DNA from: Castellaniella sp. S9
Lineage (GTDB): Bacteria > Pseudomonadota > Gammaproteobacteria > Burkholderiales > Burkholderiaceae_B
Length of the DNA: 64,000 nt
Direction: 5' to 3'
Assembly (NCBI RefSeq): GCF_027257175.1
Contig: NZ_JAPFGD010000003.1
Coordinates: 1 to 64,000 of the forward strand
Part shown: positions 1-8,719 of the stretch, in pieces
How positions within the stretch are numbered: the first letter of the stretch is position 1
Layout of the letters: every line of letters starts with the position of its first letter
Notes under the pieces: generated by a model
What the model was told of the DNA's origin: nothing
Database searches by the model: none
The model's input: only the letters and a program-made list of their open reading frames with translations
Position numbers and translations under genes: made by a program

Positions 1-470
1 GGCCAAGACGCAGGTGTTGGTGCTGGACGATTGGGGCCTGGTGGGCCTGGACACCCTGACCCGCGAAGCGCTGATGGAAATCCTGGATGACCGCGCCGGC
101 GCACGCGCCACGCTGGTGACCAGCCAGTTGCCGGTGGAGCACTGGCATGCCTGGATCGGTGAGCCGGCCTTGGCCGACGCCATGCTGGACCGGATGCTGC
201 CACAGGCCCACCGCATCGTGCTCAAGGGAGATTCCTTGCGGGCACCCGAGCGGCCAAGCGGAGGCGTGCCGGCCGCCTGACCGGCACGCCTCATCTGCTT
301 GCTTCCCGGCCCCGGTTCCGGGGCCGAAAACGCCTTCACGTACAATCAAATCCGCGCTTGATCCGGCCAACCGCCGCCGGCGTGGTCACGATCATCGGAA
401 TCAGTGGTCACGATACCGGACTGCCTGGTCACGATGCCGGAATCAGTGGTCACGATCAACCGGAATACCC
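1..470 (+). mobile_element. Right end of an IS21-family insertion sequence (partial)
   Basis: The window opens inside this element. It contains the end of istB followed by a non-coding terminus with four copies of GGTCACGAT at 384-392, 406-414, 427-435 and 448-456, spaced 22, 21 and 21 bases apart. Repeated transposase-binding sites at the ends are a known feature of IS21-family elements. The outer end lies between about 457 and 472, where the reading frame of a truncated toxin gene begins. The target duplication cannot be read because the left end is outside the window. Confidence 0.8.
2..280 (+). CDS. istB: IstB-like transposition helper ATPase, C-terminal part
   Basis: The frame is open from the window edge (codons from position 2) and ends at 280, so only the last roughly 90 residues are seen. 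They include the Walker-B-like VLVLDDWGL, the sensor region [18 protein letters not shown] and the arginine-containing [18 protein letters not shown] near the end, all typical of the AAA+ ATPase IstB. IstB assembles on DNA and directs the IS21 transposase IstA to its target. The 5' part and istA would lie to the left of the window. Confidence 0.9.
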   Translation, partial: AKTQVLVLDDWGLVGLDTLTREALMEILDDRAGARATLVTSQLPVEHWHAWIGEPALADAMLDRMLPQAHRIVLKGDSLRAPERPSGGVPAA

Positions 471-472
471 AG

Positions 473-697
473 CACGGTGTAGACGGTGCGGTAAGTGCCG
501 CCGGTGTCGTCTTCAACAATTTCCAGTACGCCCGCATTGCCAAAGCCTTTTAGCACTTTCGCCGCTTCGTGCTGTTCGCCACGCTGGGCAAAATCGAGCG
601 CATGACCGAAAAACTTTCGTACAGTGACGGGAAGGGCCAGCAGGTCTTTCTTGCTACTGCCAAGCCAGAAGAGCGGCTTTGTGATGGAAGGCTTCAT
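473..697 (-). pseudogene. RelE/HigB-type (phage Gp49-like) toxin, 3' end removed by the IS21 element
   Basis: Starting at the ATG at 697, the product begins MKPSITKPLFWLGSSKKDLL and continues with the family segment KVLKGFGNAGVLEIVEDD and then YRTVYTV. Family members normally go on for about 35 more residues with a KFAxAVYVLHAFQKKS-type strand. Here the frame enters the IS21 terminus straight after YRTVYTV and stops. The missing part contains catalytic strand residues, so the toxin is presumably inactive. No XRE antitoxin gene is present; it would have followed the lost 3' end. Confidence 0.75.
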
Positions 698-862
698 ATA
701 AATATACCATTTCTGGGATGGTAGGGCTACGGATTGCATGCCAGGGCGGGCCTACGCCTGCTTGGACCAGAGGACGTCGTCCGCAAGCTTGGGCATCTTT
801 CCTGCTTCCAGTTCGTCCAGAAAATCCGCCCATTGCTGTGTTCTCTGGCGGGCAGCGCCACA

Positions 863-1413
863 ATCCCTTTTTGAGATAGACATCTTCCCAATGTGCCAGG
901 CACAGCTGGCCGGGCCGCTAGAAGACCAGGGGGGCCAACCGCAAGGCGGCAACGAAAATGAAGTTGACGGAGTACGAACGCATATCCCTTAGAAGCTGGC
1001 CCAGTAGCTGCGGATCAGTGATGGCGGCGTAGTGGCGGCCGCGAGGAGTTGGCAAGCCCCCCGTACGGTTGTTGACGAAATTCTGGGCCGGTTCCAGTAC
1101 GCCGGTATCCACAGCGTACTGACAGATAGACATGCTGGACGGCTTCGCGGACACGCTGCGCCGTTTCCAGGTTGCCGCGATCGGAGCCTGATGGTCTCCA
1201 TCGCTTTGTCACCTACCCACGTGCCATCGTGAGGGTGACGGTCGGGTAGGCGCCAAGGTCGATCTTGACCTGCTTCTCGCCGGACTTGTACCGATAGAGC
1301 CAACTTTTGCTGGATGCGCGCACGCGCAGGTAGAGGCCATCGCCGTCATTCAGCATCTGTTCTTTGGTGCTGGGCGAAAGGGTGCGGATCTTAAGGTCAG
1401 TCAGGAATCCCAT
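863..1413 (-). pseudogene. Decayed P4-type tyrosine integrase fragments
   Basis: From 1413 the frame encodes the DUF4102 N-terminal arm-binding segment (LTDLKIRTLSP, DGDGLYLRVRASSKSWLYRY, LGAYPTVTL). A different frame (1154-918) gives the core-binding/catalytic junction, RHYAAITDPQLLGQLLRDM then LRLAPLVF. After an in-frame stop it continues as RPGQLCLAHWEDVYL, the counterpart of the usual FVRPGELRxAEW arginine motif. The pieces are separated by a frameshift and deletions and the catalytic C-terminus is missing. P4-type integrases often use tRNA genes, so this may be the remnant of an earlier element at the same locus. Confidence 0.75.
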
Positions 1414-1588
1414 AGGTGTACCCCTGCAAAAAGAAAACTGGGTACAACCAGTCTAGGGTACACCTTGGGGGGCACGCAACGTCGGGATTTACTAAAACTT
1501 GATGGGACATCATCGGCTAAGTTCCTATCCTAACCACATGATTTTCTTGAGAATTTTGTGCAGCTTGAACCTTTGTGGAACAAGCCGT

Positions 1589-1608
1589 TGGTGCCCGGGG
1601 CCGGAATC
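1589..1608. repeat. attL: copy of the tRNA-Leu 3' end
   Basis: The 20 bases TGGTGCCCGGGGCCGGAATC match the tRNA-Leu 3' end at 59632-59651 without a mismatch. No other tRNA sequence is present here, so this is the displaced end of the attachment site. Identity is lost immediately outside (T versus C before, A versus G after). Confidence 0.9.
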
Positions 1609-1641
1609 AAAAGCCGCATGAATAAAGGGTTTGCGGGTGTT

Positions 1642-1665
1642 TGGGGAAATTTTTGCGTTTCCCCA
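1642..1665. promoter_or_regulatory. Candidate integrase arm-type sites near attL
   Basis: TGGGGAA at 1642-1648 and its complement TTCCCCA at 1659-1665 form an inverted pair 35-75 bases inside attL. The same heptamer is repeated inside attR. Integrase binding is inferred. Confidence 0.45.
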
Positions 1666-1784
1666 TAAAAACAACAGTGTGGTGTCAGATGGGCTTGGAA
1701 GGGGCGGTCGGGAAAGAGGGGTTGTCTTGTCGCGTCGAGGCATCTTCAACGGGGAAGGGGTGAATGCGCTATCCCGCCTTCTGG

Positions 1785-2117
1785 CTACGAGAATAGTTCG
1801 GAATGGGTGCCGCTTCGTACAAACACCACCAAGCCGTGTTTGCCTGTGTCATCAAGGCTGTATATCAAAAGAAAGTCGCCACCTACGTGGCACTCCCGAT
1901 AGCCAGCCCAATCCCCCGTCAGGGCGTGATCCAGCCACTCAGGCGGTAGAGGGCCAATGTTGGCTGTCAATAATCCCATGACCTCTTTCAGTCGGTTCAT
2001 GTCGTACCGACCAGAGTGTGATAACCGCTTCCAGTCCTTCAGAAACTCTTTGGTGTAATCTGACGCGCGTGGCAGACTGGTTCGTTTATTTGCGGCTGGC
2101 TTTCTCGAGGTCATCAA
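1785..2117 (-). CDS. yafQ: YafQ-type mRNA interferase toxin
   Basis: A RelE-superfamily toxin of 110 residues. It carries the YafQ signature (LDHALTGDWAGYRECHVGGD, then LLIYSLDD) and the C-terminal active-site block VVFVRSGTHSELF with the family histidine. YafQ cleaves mRNA on translating ribosomes and is neutralised by DinJ. The start at 2117 lies inside the end of the upstream antitoxin gene (32-base overlap in another frame), which implies translational coupling; an internal start after the overlap is also possible. It is the first gene inside attL, a position suited to stabilising the element. Confidence 0.88.
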   Translation of the reverse strand: MMTSRKPAANKRTSLPRASDYTKEFLKDWKRLSHSGRYDMNRLKEVMGLLTANIGPLPPEWLDHALTGDWAGYRECHVGGDFLLIYSLDDTGKHGLVVFVRSGTHSELFS

Positions 2118-2364
2118 TCAGGGATTCAGGGTTATTGAAGCGGGCACGACGGTTCTTGATGATTTCCCCTGCTTCGGCCATTGCCGCACGGCTACGGGCA
2201 TTTGGGGCCTTGACCGCGAACGGTAGCTCTTTGTCGGCGACAACCCTGGTCAGGAAGACGCGAACAGCATCAGACACGGTCAAACCCATTGAGGCCAGCG
2301 TTTCCGTGGCCTGAGCCTTGATCTTTTCGTCTACACGCACATGCACCATTGTGGTGGTTGCCAT
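2086..2364 (-). CDS. dinJ: DinJ/RelB-family antitoxin
   Basis: A 92-residue protein starting MATTTMVHVRVDEKIKAQA. The ribbon-helix-helix region (VHVRVDEKIKAQATETLASM, then LTVSDAVRVFLTRV) is typical of DinJ. The C-terminus, rich in R, K and E (NPESLIDDLEKASRK), would bind YafQ. The ATG at 2364 was chosen because a GGAGAACC ribosome-binding sequence sits just before it and because the longer frame upstream resembles no antitoxin. Such antitoxins normally repress their own promoter. Confidence 0.88.
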   Translation of the reverse strand: MATTTMVHVRVDEKIKAQATETLASMGLTVSDAVRVFLTRVVADKELPFAVKAPNARSRAAMAEAGEIIKNRRARFNNPESLIDDLEKASRK

Positions 2365-2608
2365 AAGGTTCTCCAACTGAGTGTGATTGAGATACATTGT
2401 ATCGCAAACCGGTAGCGCGTCGGAAGCTATCCCGGTACCCCAGCTAGGTGATTGCATCAAGGTGGTAATGTTTGATGCGACTTCGAACCTGGCGTTGGCC
2501 TTCTTGGCAACGACTAAGAAATCCTTCGTCGTTGCCTTTCTGTCAAGTCGTTGTCGCGGTTGCTTGCCTCTACGTCTGGTGAGCCACAATCAATCAGACC
2601 CATTGATA

Positions 2609-2914
2609 CTACATCACTGCTTGATTACGCGGGCGGCCAGAGCGTGCGCGGCGCTGTGCGAGATGAGTGGTCACCCACTCCTCCACGTCAGTGCGTCGCC
2701 ATCTGGGGTTACTGCGTTTGCCATCGTCATTGAGGCGCAGGCGGATAGCAACCGGAAACCCCGGAGCCAGGGCAATGGTTTCTCGGATATACCGCGCAGG
2801 GTAGCCCAGCATCGCGCCGACATCTTCGGCGCTCAGCAGGGCTTCGGGTGACATTCTCGCCGCAATCTGCCGGGCGAGCTCGGAGTAATTGAATTCGGGT
2901 GCAACAATCGTCAT
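2609..2914 (-). CDS. Helix-turn-helix (MerR/excisionase-like) DNA-binding protein
   Basis: A protein of about 101 residues if started at MTIVAPEFNYSELARQ; ATGs at 2923 and 2959 are alternatives. The middle reads LLSAEDVGAMLGYPARYIRET and the end NPRWRRTDVEEWVTTHL. This is the layout of small phage-type helix-turn-helix proteins in which a wing (WRRTDVEEWV) follows the helix pair. It lies close to the attL end and could be a recombination directionality factor or a regulator of dinJ-yafQ. No specific family is assigned. Confidence 0.6.
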   Translation of the reverse strand: MTIVAPEFNYSELARQIAARMSPEALLSAEDVGAMLGYPARYIRETIALAPGFPVAIRLRLNDDGKRSNPRWRRTDVEEWVTTHLAQRRARSGRPRNQAVM

Positions 2915-2959
2915 AGTTTGCATCTTCTTTGCGGCGGGCTCTGCAGTCAGTGGCGGCAA

Positions 2960-3437
2960 GGCACGGCAGCGAGTTGGTCAGTAAGAACAGCTGGCCAGGC
3001 GCAAGAAAGGGACAGCGCCTGACTGTAAAACGGTGTGCGGTCTTCTCCCGCTGTCTTCAGCCCGATTACGACGCCATCGGCTGATTACTGGCGCGGCACT
3101 CATCCCTGAATGCCGACCCCCGGGCTCGTTCCCGTACAGCACCTCGCGCAAGAGGTCGGTGGTGAGCCCATGGATTTCACCTGTTTTGCTTCTACCCAGG
3201 TGCCGTGCAGGTAGTCACGCAGTCGCGTGCCGAAAGCGGCAGGGCGTGATGTTCATCGATTGCTTGTTGTTGAAGAGCGTGAATGAATAGTAGCAAATGC
3301 TTTTTGATTGAGCAATAAATATCGTAGCAATGCGATGCAATTGCCACGTTAAGAAGGTGATGTGAGGATTGGACGGACGAATTGCCCAAGAGGCAGGAAA
3401 AGGAAAGCCGGGTGATACGGTAGCGTTGCTACCGTTG
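2960..3437. other. Intergenic region without recognisable gene
   Basis: About 480 bases between two minus-strand regulator genes. The short frames here resemble no protein family. The left part is GC-rich and the right part (3280-3360) AT-rich, so the latter may hold a promoter for the HTH gene on its left. Confidence 0.5.
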
Positions 3438-3443
3438 CTACCG
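3418..3443. promoter_or_regulatory. CGGTAGC inverted and direct repeats at the repressor gene 3' end
   Basis: CGGTAGC (3418-3424) and GCTACCG (3428-3434) form a perfect 7+7 palindrome with a 3-base spacer, followed by another GCTACCG at 3437-3443. The last copy overlaps the stop codon of the repressor-like gene. Related GGTAGC units occur upstream of the same gene at 3887-3917. Confidence 0.45.
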
Positions 3444-3878
3444 TTGCTTCGTGTCGAGTTCTTGAGCCAGCACCAGGCCGGCTGTCACTACCGACAGCAA
3501 GGCCGGTGTTGCCCATTCTGGTACGGGCTCGCTTGGCTGGCGTAACACCAGTTCGACAATCCGCTGCACGGGAACCGACGAGGCATGGTAGCGAGTTGCT
3601 ATGTCGTCGGGGCTTGCATTTGTCGCATTCGCGGGGGGAAGGGCAGGAGGCTCATTGCCTTCTGCCTGGGTAAACCAGCCTCGCATCCCGGGAATGCTTT
3701 CGATGTGGCGTATGGTTTTTTCGGAAACGGCACGCGAACCATTGAGCATTTGCCGGATGAACGCACCATCTTTGAAGCCCAGGCGGCGGCCAAAGGCACT
3801 GCGATCACCGTGGGTCAGGTGATCAATGGCCTTGGAAAGTAGCTCGCGGCGTTGCTGGGCGATGTGTGCTTCGTTCAT
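3438..3878 (-). CDS. Phage-type HTH repressor-like protein
   Basis: A 146-residue protein. Its N-terminal 55 residues (LLSKAIDHLTHGDRSAFGRR, GFKDGAFIRQMLNGSRAVSE, KTIRHIESIPGMRGWF) form a Cro/C1-like helix-turn-helix resembling short phage transcriptional regulators. A proline/alanine-rich linker follows, then a helical C-terminus (VQRIVELVLRQPSEPVPEW) with a hydrophobic stretch. No peptidase motif of the LexA/CI type is seen. Three GGTAGC units lie in front of its start, suggesting autoregulation. It may control element maintenance or transfer. Confidence 0.65.
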   Translation of the reverse strand: MNEAHIAQQRRELLSKAIDHLTHGDRSAFGRRLGFKDGAFIRQMLNGSRAVSEKTIRHIESIPGMRGWFTQAEGNEPPALPPANATNASPDDIATRYHASSVPVQRIVELVLRQPSEPVPEWATPALLSVVTAGLVLAQELDTKQR

Positions 3879-3886
3879 GACTGTAA

Positions 3887-3917
3887 CGGTAGCACAAGCT
3901 CTGGTAGCAGAGGTAGC
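3887..3917. promoter_or_regulatory. Three GGTAGC half-sites upstream of the repressor gene
   Basis: GGTAGC-containing units occur at 3887-3893 (CGGTAGC), 3902-3908 (TGGTAGC) and 3911-3917 (AGGTAGC), just upstream of the ATG at 3878. The same heptamer builds the palindrome at 3418-3434. Operator function is inferred from position and repetition. Confidence 0.45.
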
Positions 3918-4435
3918 GGTTTAGAAGGAAAATACCCTTTTGATACCGTTTGAGGCCGTTTTCTACCTCTATTTTGGGTTGCTTGTGGTTATGCGTAGAT
4001 TATGGCGCTTTTCGGGGGTGCTTTGCCGTGTCGGGTTATTTGCAAAGCAAGTTGAGGGATGCTGTCCACATCACGCACGATGAGCCGCGTTCTTCAATGT
4101 TGCTCATGTGATGGATGTATTTCAGGGTTAACCATGATATCTATGATAAAATTTCGGGGTAATTTGCACTGAAATAAATCCAAGACCGATACATCGGACC
4201 CATGTAAGTTCTCTTCCCTACTGACGCGTTGTTAGCATTCGCGTCCAGCGCTTTTCCAACCCACCGCGTCGCGCGTGTGCGGTTTCTCTTTTCAATTATT
4301 TCCTGCTGTCATTCCTTACGCCGTATCTGCTGCCCCTTGTGGGCGAGCGGATGTCAAGGCCAATACCTGCATTGCCTGGCAATAGGTCGTGCGGCTATGG
4401 GTTTGAGTGCGGGGAATGTTCTAACTGGCTTTCCC
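3918..4435. other. Intergenic region before the SulP gene
   Basis: About 520 bases between the repressor gene (minus) and the SulP gene (plus). It is AT-rich around 4120-4190. The SulP frame is open back to an ATG at 4229, but that extension is rich in cysteine and arginine and unlike any SulP N-terminus, so it is treated as untranslated. No RNA gene is recognised. Confidence 0.45.
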
Positions 4436-5917
4436 ATGCAACTTAAAAGAATTCAAGAAGACTGGTTTTCCAATATCCGGGGGGATATTCTGGCCGGTAT
4501 CGTCGTCGCTCTGGCGCTGATTCCCGAAGCCATCGCCTTTTCCATCATCGCGGGTGTCGACCCCAAAGTGGGCCTCTACGCGTCATTCTGTATTTCCGTG
4601 GTTATCGCCTTCGCCGGCGGGCGGCCCGGCATGATTTCGGCCGCTACGGGTGCCATGGCGTTGCTTATGGTGACTCTGGTGAAAGAGCACGGTCTGGAAT
4701 ATCTCCTGGCCGCCACCATTCTCACGGGTGTGCTGCAAATTCTCGCTGGTGCGCTACGCCTGGGTGTGCTCATGCGTTTTGTTTCCAGGTCGGTGGTCAC
4801 CGGCTTTGTGAATGCGCTGGCAATCCTGATTTTCCTGGCGCAACTGCCGGAACTGACCAATGTCACATGGCACGTGTATGCCATGACAGCGGGCGGCCTG
4901 GCAATTATTTACCTGTTCCCCTACCTTACGCGCTCGATACCGTCGCCGCTGGTGTGCATCGTAGTGCTGACGATTGTTGCCATTGTCCTTGATCTGGACA
5001 TCCGCACGGTGGGTCATATGGGCGAACTGCCCGATAGCTTGCCGGTTTTCCTTCTGCCGAACATCCCGCTCACGTTTGAAACCCTGCAGATCATCTTCCC
5101 CTATGCCGCGACACTGACGGTGGTTGGTTTGCTTGAATCGTTGATGACGGCCCAGATCGTGGATGACCTGACAGATACGCCCAGCAACAAGAACCGCGAA
5201 TGTGCCGGCCAGGGTGTTGCCAACATTGCGTCGGGTTTTATGGGCGGGATGGCCGGTTGCGCGATGATCGGCCAGTCGGTGATCAACATCAAATCAGGCG
5301 GACGAGGTCGATTGTCCACGTTGGCGGCTGGCGTGATTTTGCTGATCATGGTCGTGTTCCTGGGGCCCTGGGTCAAGCAAATTCCCATGGCCGCTTTGGT
5401 GGCCGTGATGATCATGGTGTCCATTGGTACGTTCAGCTGGAGCTCCTTGCGCGACCTGACCCGCCACCCCAAGACCTCCAGTGTGGTGATGGTGGCCACC
5501 GTGGTTGTGGTTGTAGCCACGCACGACCTGGCCAAAGGGGTGCTAGTGGGTGTATTGCTCAGTGGCATTTTCTTTGCACACAAGGTTGGGCGGGTGTTCC
5601 GCATCACGTCCACCACGCAGGACGACGGCCGTACCCGTACCTACAACGTAGTGGGCCAGGTGTTCTTTGCCTCGGCAGAGAAATTCACCGGCTCATTTGA
5701 TTTCAAAGAGGTCATCGAAAAGGTGAGGATCGACCTGAATCGGGCGCGGTTCTGGGATATCACTGCCGTCAGCGCACTTGACGCGGTGATTCTGAAATTC
5801 CGTCGTGAAGGCACCGAGGTCGAGGTCATTGGCCTGGACGAGGCCAGCACCACTCTGGTGGATCGCTTTGCGATTCACGACAAGCCAGGCGCCATGGACA
5901 AGTTGATGGGCCACTAA
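4436..5917 (+). CDS. SulP-family inorganic anion transporter
   Basis: A 493-residue membrane protein. The N-terminal transport domain has SulP segments ([33 protein letters not shown], the glycine-rich [15 protein letters not shown]) and about 10-12 hydrophobic spans. A C-terminal STAS-like domain follows ([11 protein letters not shown], then [15 protein letters not shown]). The ATG at 4436 begins [20 protein letters not shown], the normal family N-terminus. SulP proteins carry sulfate, bicarbonate or other anions; the substrate cannot be read here. The usp gene starts 13 bases downstream, so the two probably form an operon. Confidence 0.9.
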   Translation: MQLKRIQEDWFSNIRGDILAGIVVALALIPEAIAFSIIAGVDPKVGLYASFCISVVIAFAGGRPGMISAATGAMALLMVTLVKEHGLEYLLAATILTGVLQILAGALRLGVLMRFVSRSVVTGFVNALAILIFLAQLPELTNVTWHVYAMTAGGLAIIYLFPYLTRSIPSPLVCIVVLTIVAIVLDLDIRTVGHMGELPDSLPVFLLPNIPLTFETLQIIFPYAATLTVVGLLESLMTAQIVDDLTDTPSNKNRECAGQGVANIASGFMGGMAGCAMIGQSVINIKSGGRGRLSTLAAGVILLIMVVFLGPWVKQIPMAALVAVMIMVSIGTFSWSSLRDLTRHPKTSSVVMVATVVVVVATHDLAKGVLVGVLLSGIFFAHKVGRVFRITSTTQDDGRTRTYNVVGQVFFASAEKFTGSFDFKEVIEKVRIDLNRARFWDITAVSALDAVILKFRREGTEVEVIGLDEASTTLVDRFAIHDKPGAMDKLMGH

Positions 5918-5930
5918 AAAGGAGACGTGA

Positions 5931-6785
5931 ATGATCAAGGTTTTTGCATGTATTGATGGCGCGGCGCAAACCGATGCGGTGTGTGAATACGGTATCTGGG
6001 CAGCCCGTCGCCTCGGGGTGACGCTGGAGTTCCTGCATGTGCTGGACAGGCACCCCGAGACGGCACCGGTGAGTGATTTCAGTGGAAATCTGGAGCTTGG
6101 CGCGCAGGAGTCATTGCTGGCGAAACTGTCCGACCTGGACGAACAACGCAGCAAGCTGGCGCAGGAGCACGGGCGCCAGATTCTGGATGCCGCCAGTCAA
6201 AGGGCCAGGCAGGCAGGCCTGGCCAATGTTGACACTCGTCAGCGGCACGGTTCGCTGGTTGAGACAGCGTTGGATGTGCAACCGGAAGCACGGCTCTATA
6301 TTCTGGGCCAGCATCCCCCCGTCGAGGGCAACGCACGAACCTATCTGGACCTGAACGGCGAAAAGGTTGTTCGTACCTTGCAACGCCCTGTGCTCATCAC
6401 CACAGGGGCATTCCGGGAGCCCGAGAGCTTCATGATTGCATTCGATGGCAGCGCTACCGGACGCAAGATGGTGCAAACCGTGGCGGGGAGCCCATTGCTG
6501 ACGGGCTTGACGTGCCATATCGTGATGGTGGCAGATGACACCCCCAAACACCAGCACGACCTTGGCTGGGCTTGTGAGGCGATGGGGGAGGCAGGTTTCA
6601 CCGTGACGGGTTCGCTGAAGCAGGGCGACGCCGATGCCGTTTTGCGCGACTACCTTACCGAAAACGGTATCGATTTGCTGGTGATGGGGGCTTACGGCCA
6701 CTCGCGCATTCGTGAATTGATCGTGGGTAGTACCACCACCACCTTGCTGCGCACAAGCCCGGTACCCGCGCTCGTTATGCGCTGA
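5931..6785 (+). CDS. Universal stress protein (tandem UspA domains)
   Basis: A 284-residue protein with two Usp-type halves. The first is degenerate (MIKVFACIDGAAQTDAVCEY) and the second complete. The second ends with the nucleotide-binding signature GAYGHSRIRELIVGSTTTTL followed by RTSPVPALVMR, matching the G-x2-G-x9-G-S/T pattern of ATP-binding Usp proteins. A good ribosome-binding site (AAGGAGACG) precedes the ATG. The second half is about 90% identical to a truncated copy at 15078-15518. It follows sulP closely and probably shares its transcript. Confidence 0.9.
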   Translation: MIKVFACIDGAAQTDAVCEYGIWAARRLGVTLEFLHVLDRHPETAPVSDFSGNLELGAQESLLAKLSDLDEQRSKLAQEHGRQILDAASQRARQAGLANVDTRQRHGSLVETALDVQPEARLYILGQHPPVEGNARTYLDLNGEKVVRTLQRPVLITTGAFREPESFMIAFDGSATGRKMVQTVAGSPLLTGLTCHIVMVADDTPKHQHDLGWACEAMGEAGFTVTGSLKQGDADAVLRDYLTENGIDLLVMGAYGHSRIRELIVGSTTTTLLRTSPVPALVMR

Positions 6786-7047
6786 TCGGGCTGCCGCTCT
6801 ATCAGCTAACTGGAACAGGCTCCGACCCATGTAGTTCGCTTCAACGTTCAAGCATCGTGCCCGTTACGCCCCTTGGCGATCGGGCGCCGCGCTTGCCGTG
6901 TGCGCTGTCAGGCCTGGTCCTGCGTCAACTCTGCGAACCCCGGCGTCATCTCAGGGGTACTTTCTTCGCCGTTTTTACCGTGGCCTCCTGGCATGCAATG
7001 TGCAAGTTCGGCATGTAGCCATCCCCTTCAGGAGAAAGCCACACGCC

Positions 7048-8670
7048 ATGACTGACGATATCAGGAGACAGACGGAACGCCGCCGTACGTTCGCCATCAT
7101 TTCCCACCCCGACGCGGGTAAAACCACACTCACCGAAAAGCTGCTGCTCTATGCCGGGGCCATTCACATTGCCGGAAGCGTCAAGGCCAGAAAAGCCTCG
7201 CGTTATGCGACATCCGACTGGATGGAAATTGAAAAGCAGCGGGGCATATCGGTGGCCAGCGCCGTTATGCAAATGGTGTATCGCGATTGCGTCATCAACT
7301 TGCTGGATACCCCCGGACACAAAGATTTTTCTGAAGACACCTATCGCGTTCTGACCGCAGTGGATGCCGCTCTGATGGTGATCGATGCTGCCAACGGGGT
7401 GGAGTCGCAGACGCTGCGCTTGTTGCAGGTCTGCCGTGCCCGCAACATACCTATCATTACATTCGTGAACAAGATGGATCGCGAAGTCCGGTATCCCCTG
7501 GAGATCGTCGACGAGATCGAGCGTGTGCTGGGGGTGCCAATTGTGCCGTTTTCCTGGGCCGTGGGAATGGGTAAGCGATTTCGCGGGGTGATCGATGTTC
7601 AGAATGAGCAGATGCGTGTTTTTCGCGCCGGTGCAGCCACGCGCAGTCACGATGAATCGATTCTCGCACTGAGTGATCCTCGGTGCGAATCTCTGGGCGA
7701 GGAGTTTTCCGAAGCCCGTGCCGAGGTGGAGCTGGCCCGGGGCGCATCCCCGGCCTACGACCACAAGGCGTTTCTCGCCGGCAGGCAAACTCCCGTCTTT
7801 TTCGGTTCGGCGGTTAACAATTTTGGCGTCAAGGAAGTGCTTGATGCCTTGATCGATCTGGCGCCGGCACCCACGTCCCGACAGGCTGTCGAGCGCACGG
7901 TCGTGCCGCGCGAGGCAGGCTTTTCAGGCGTTGTCTTCAAGATTCAGGCGAACATGGACCCTGCTCACCGGGACCGCATTGCATTTGTCCGGGTCTGCTC
8001 CGGACGGTTCGAGCGCGGTATGAAGCTGACGGTGTGTCGCAATGGAAAGAGCCTCCGTGCAAGCAACGTGGTGTCTTTTCTGTCGCAGCAGCGCGAACAG
8101 CTCGACACGGCGTATCCGGGCGACATCATCGGTTTGCCCAACCATGGCCAGCTGCAATTGGGTGACACCCTGACCGAGGGCGAGCCGCTGCAATTTACAG
8201 GTTTGCCATTTTTTGCCCCCGAGTTGTTTCGTACGGCAGAAATCGCTGATCCCATGCGTATCAAGCAATTGCGACTGGGTTTGAAGCAACTGGGCGAGGA
8301 AGGGGCCATTCAGGTGTTCACCCCGCATGCGGGTGGCGCCATGCTTCTGGGCGCCATCGGTGATCTGCAGTTCGAGGTTGTGGAGCATCGATTGGCCGCT
8401 GAATACCATGTGCCGGCCCGCCTGGTGCCGGCCAGATTTCATCAGGCACGCTGGGTGACCTCGTCCGATGCCGAGCTGCTGGATCGCTTCATCAGGGCGT
8501 ATGCCGATCGCATTTACTACGACGCCGTGAATGCACCGGTGCTGGTGGTTCGACACGGGCCGGAGCTGCAATTGGCTCAGGAAAAGTGGCCGGACATCCA
8601 GTTTCACGCTTTGAGAGAGCATGCAGGCCTCATTTTCTACGACCAACTGGGCGCGCGTCAGGTGAACTGA
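7048..8670 (+). CDS. prfC: Peptide chain release factor 3 paralogue
   Basis: A 540-residue translational GTPase. G motifs are intact: SHPDAGKTT (P-loop), a RGIS-containing switch, DTPGHKDFSEDTYR (G3) and NKMD (G4). The beta-barrel domain II and RF3-specific domain III (EGAIQVFTPHAGG, LGAIGDLQFEVVEHRL) follow. The ATG at 7048 was chosen because AGGAGA lies shortly before it and the family begins here. RF3 recycles RF1/RF2 after termination and acts in post-peptidyl-transfer quality control. As it lies in accessory DNA it is probably a second copy beside the host gene (inferred). The groEL-like and MFS genes follow in the same direction. Confidence 0.9.
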   Translation: MTDDIRRQTERRRTFAIISHPDAGKTTLTEKLLLYAGAIHIAGSVKARKASRYATSDWMEIEKQRGISVASAVMQMVYRDCVINLLDTPGHKDFSEDTYRVLTAVDAALMVIDAANGVESQTLRLLQVCRARNIPIITFVNKMDREVRYPLEIVDEIERVLGVPIVPFSWAVGMGKRFRGVIDVQNEQMRVFRAGAATRSHDESILALSDPRCESLGEEFSEARAEVELARGASPAYDHKAFLAGRQTPVFFGSAVNNFGVKEVLDALIDLAPAPTSRQAVERTVVPREAGFSGVVFKIQANMDPAHRDRIAFVRVCSGRFERGMKLTVCRNGKSLRASNVVSFLSQQREQLDTAYPGDIIGLPNHGQLQLGDTLTEGEPLQFTGLPFFAPELFRTAEIADPMRIKQLRLGLKQLGEEGAIQVFTPHAGGAMLLGAIGDLQFEVVEHRLAAEYHVPARLVPARFHQARWVTSSDAELLDRFIRAYADRIYYDAVNAPVLVVRHGPELQLAQEKWPDIQFHALREHAGLIFYDQLGARQVN

Positions 8671-8719
8671 GCACGCGCCACGCTGATGTCAGTTTGAACG
8701 ATTCAAAGGAGAGGAAAGA

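Noticed and set aside
654-992. Possible small genes next to the integrase remnant, including a frame ending LADDVLWSKQA
   Set aside because: The frames overlap each other and the toxin 5' region, and the recognisable integrase reading breaks into them. The LADDVLWSKQA end looks like the tail of some gene, but without a start or family it cannot be supported.
4229-4435. N-terminal extension of the SulP gene from the ATG at 4229
   Set aside because: The 69 extra residues are Cys/Arg-rich and unlike any SulP N-terminus; the ATG at 4436 gives the family start.
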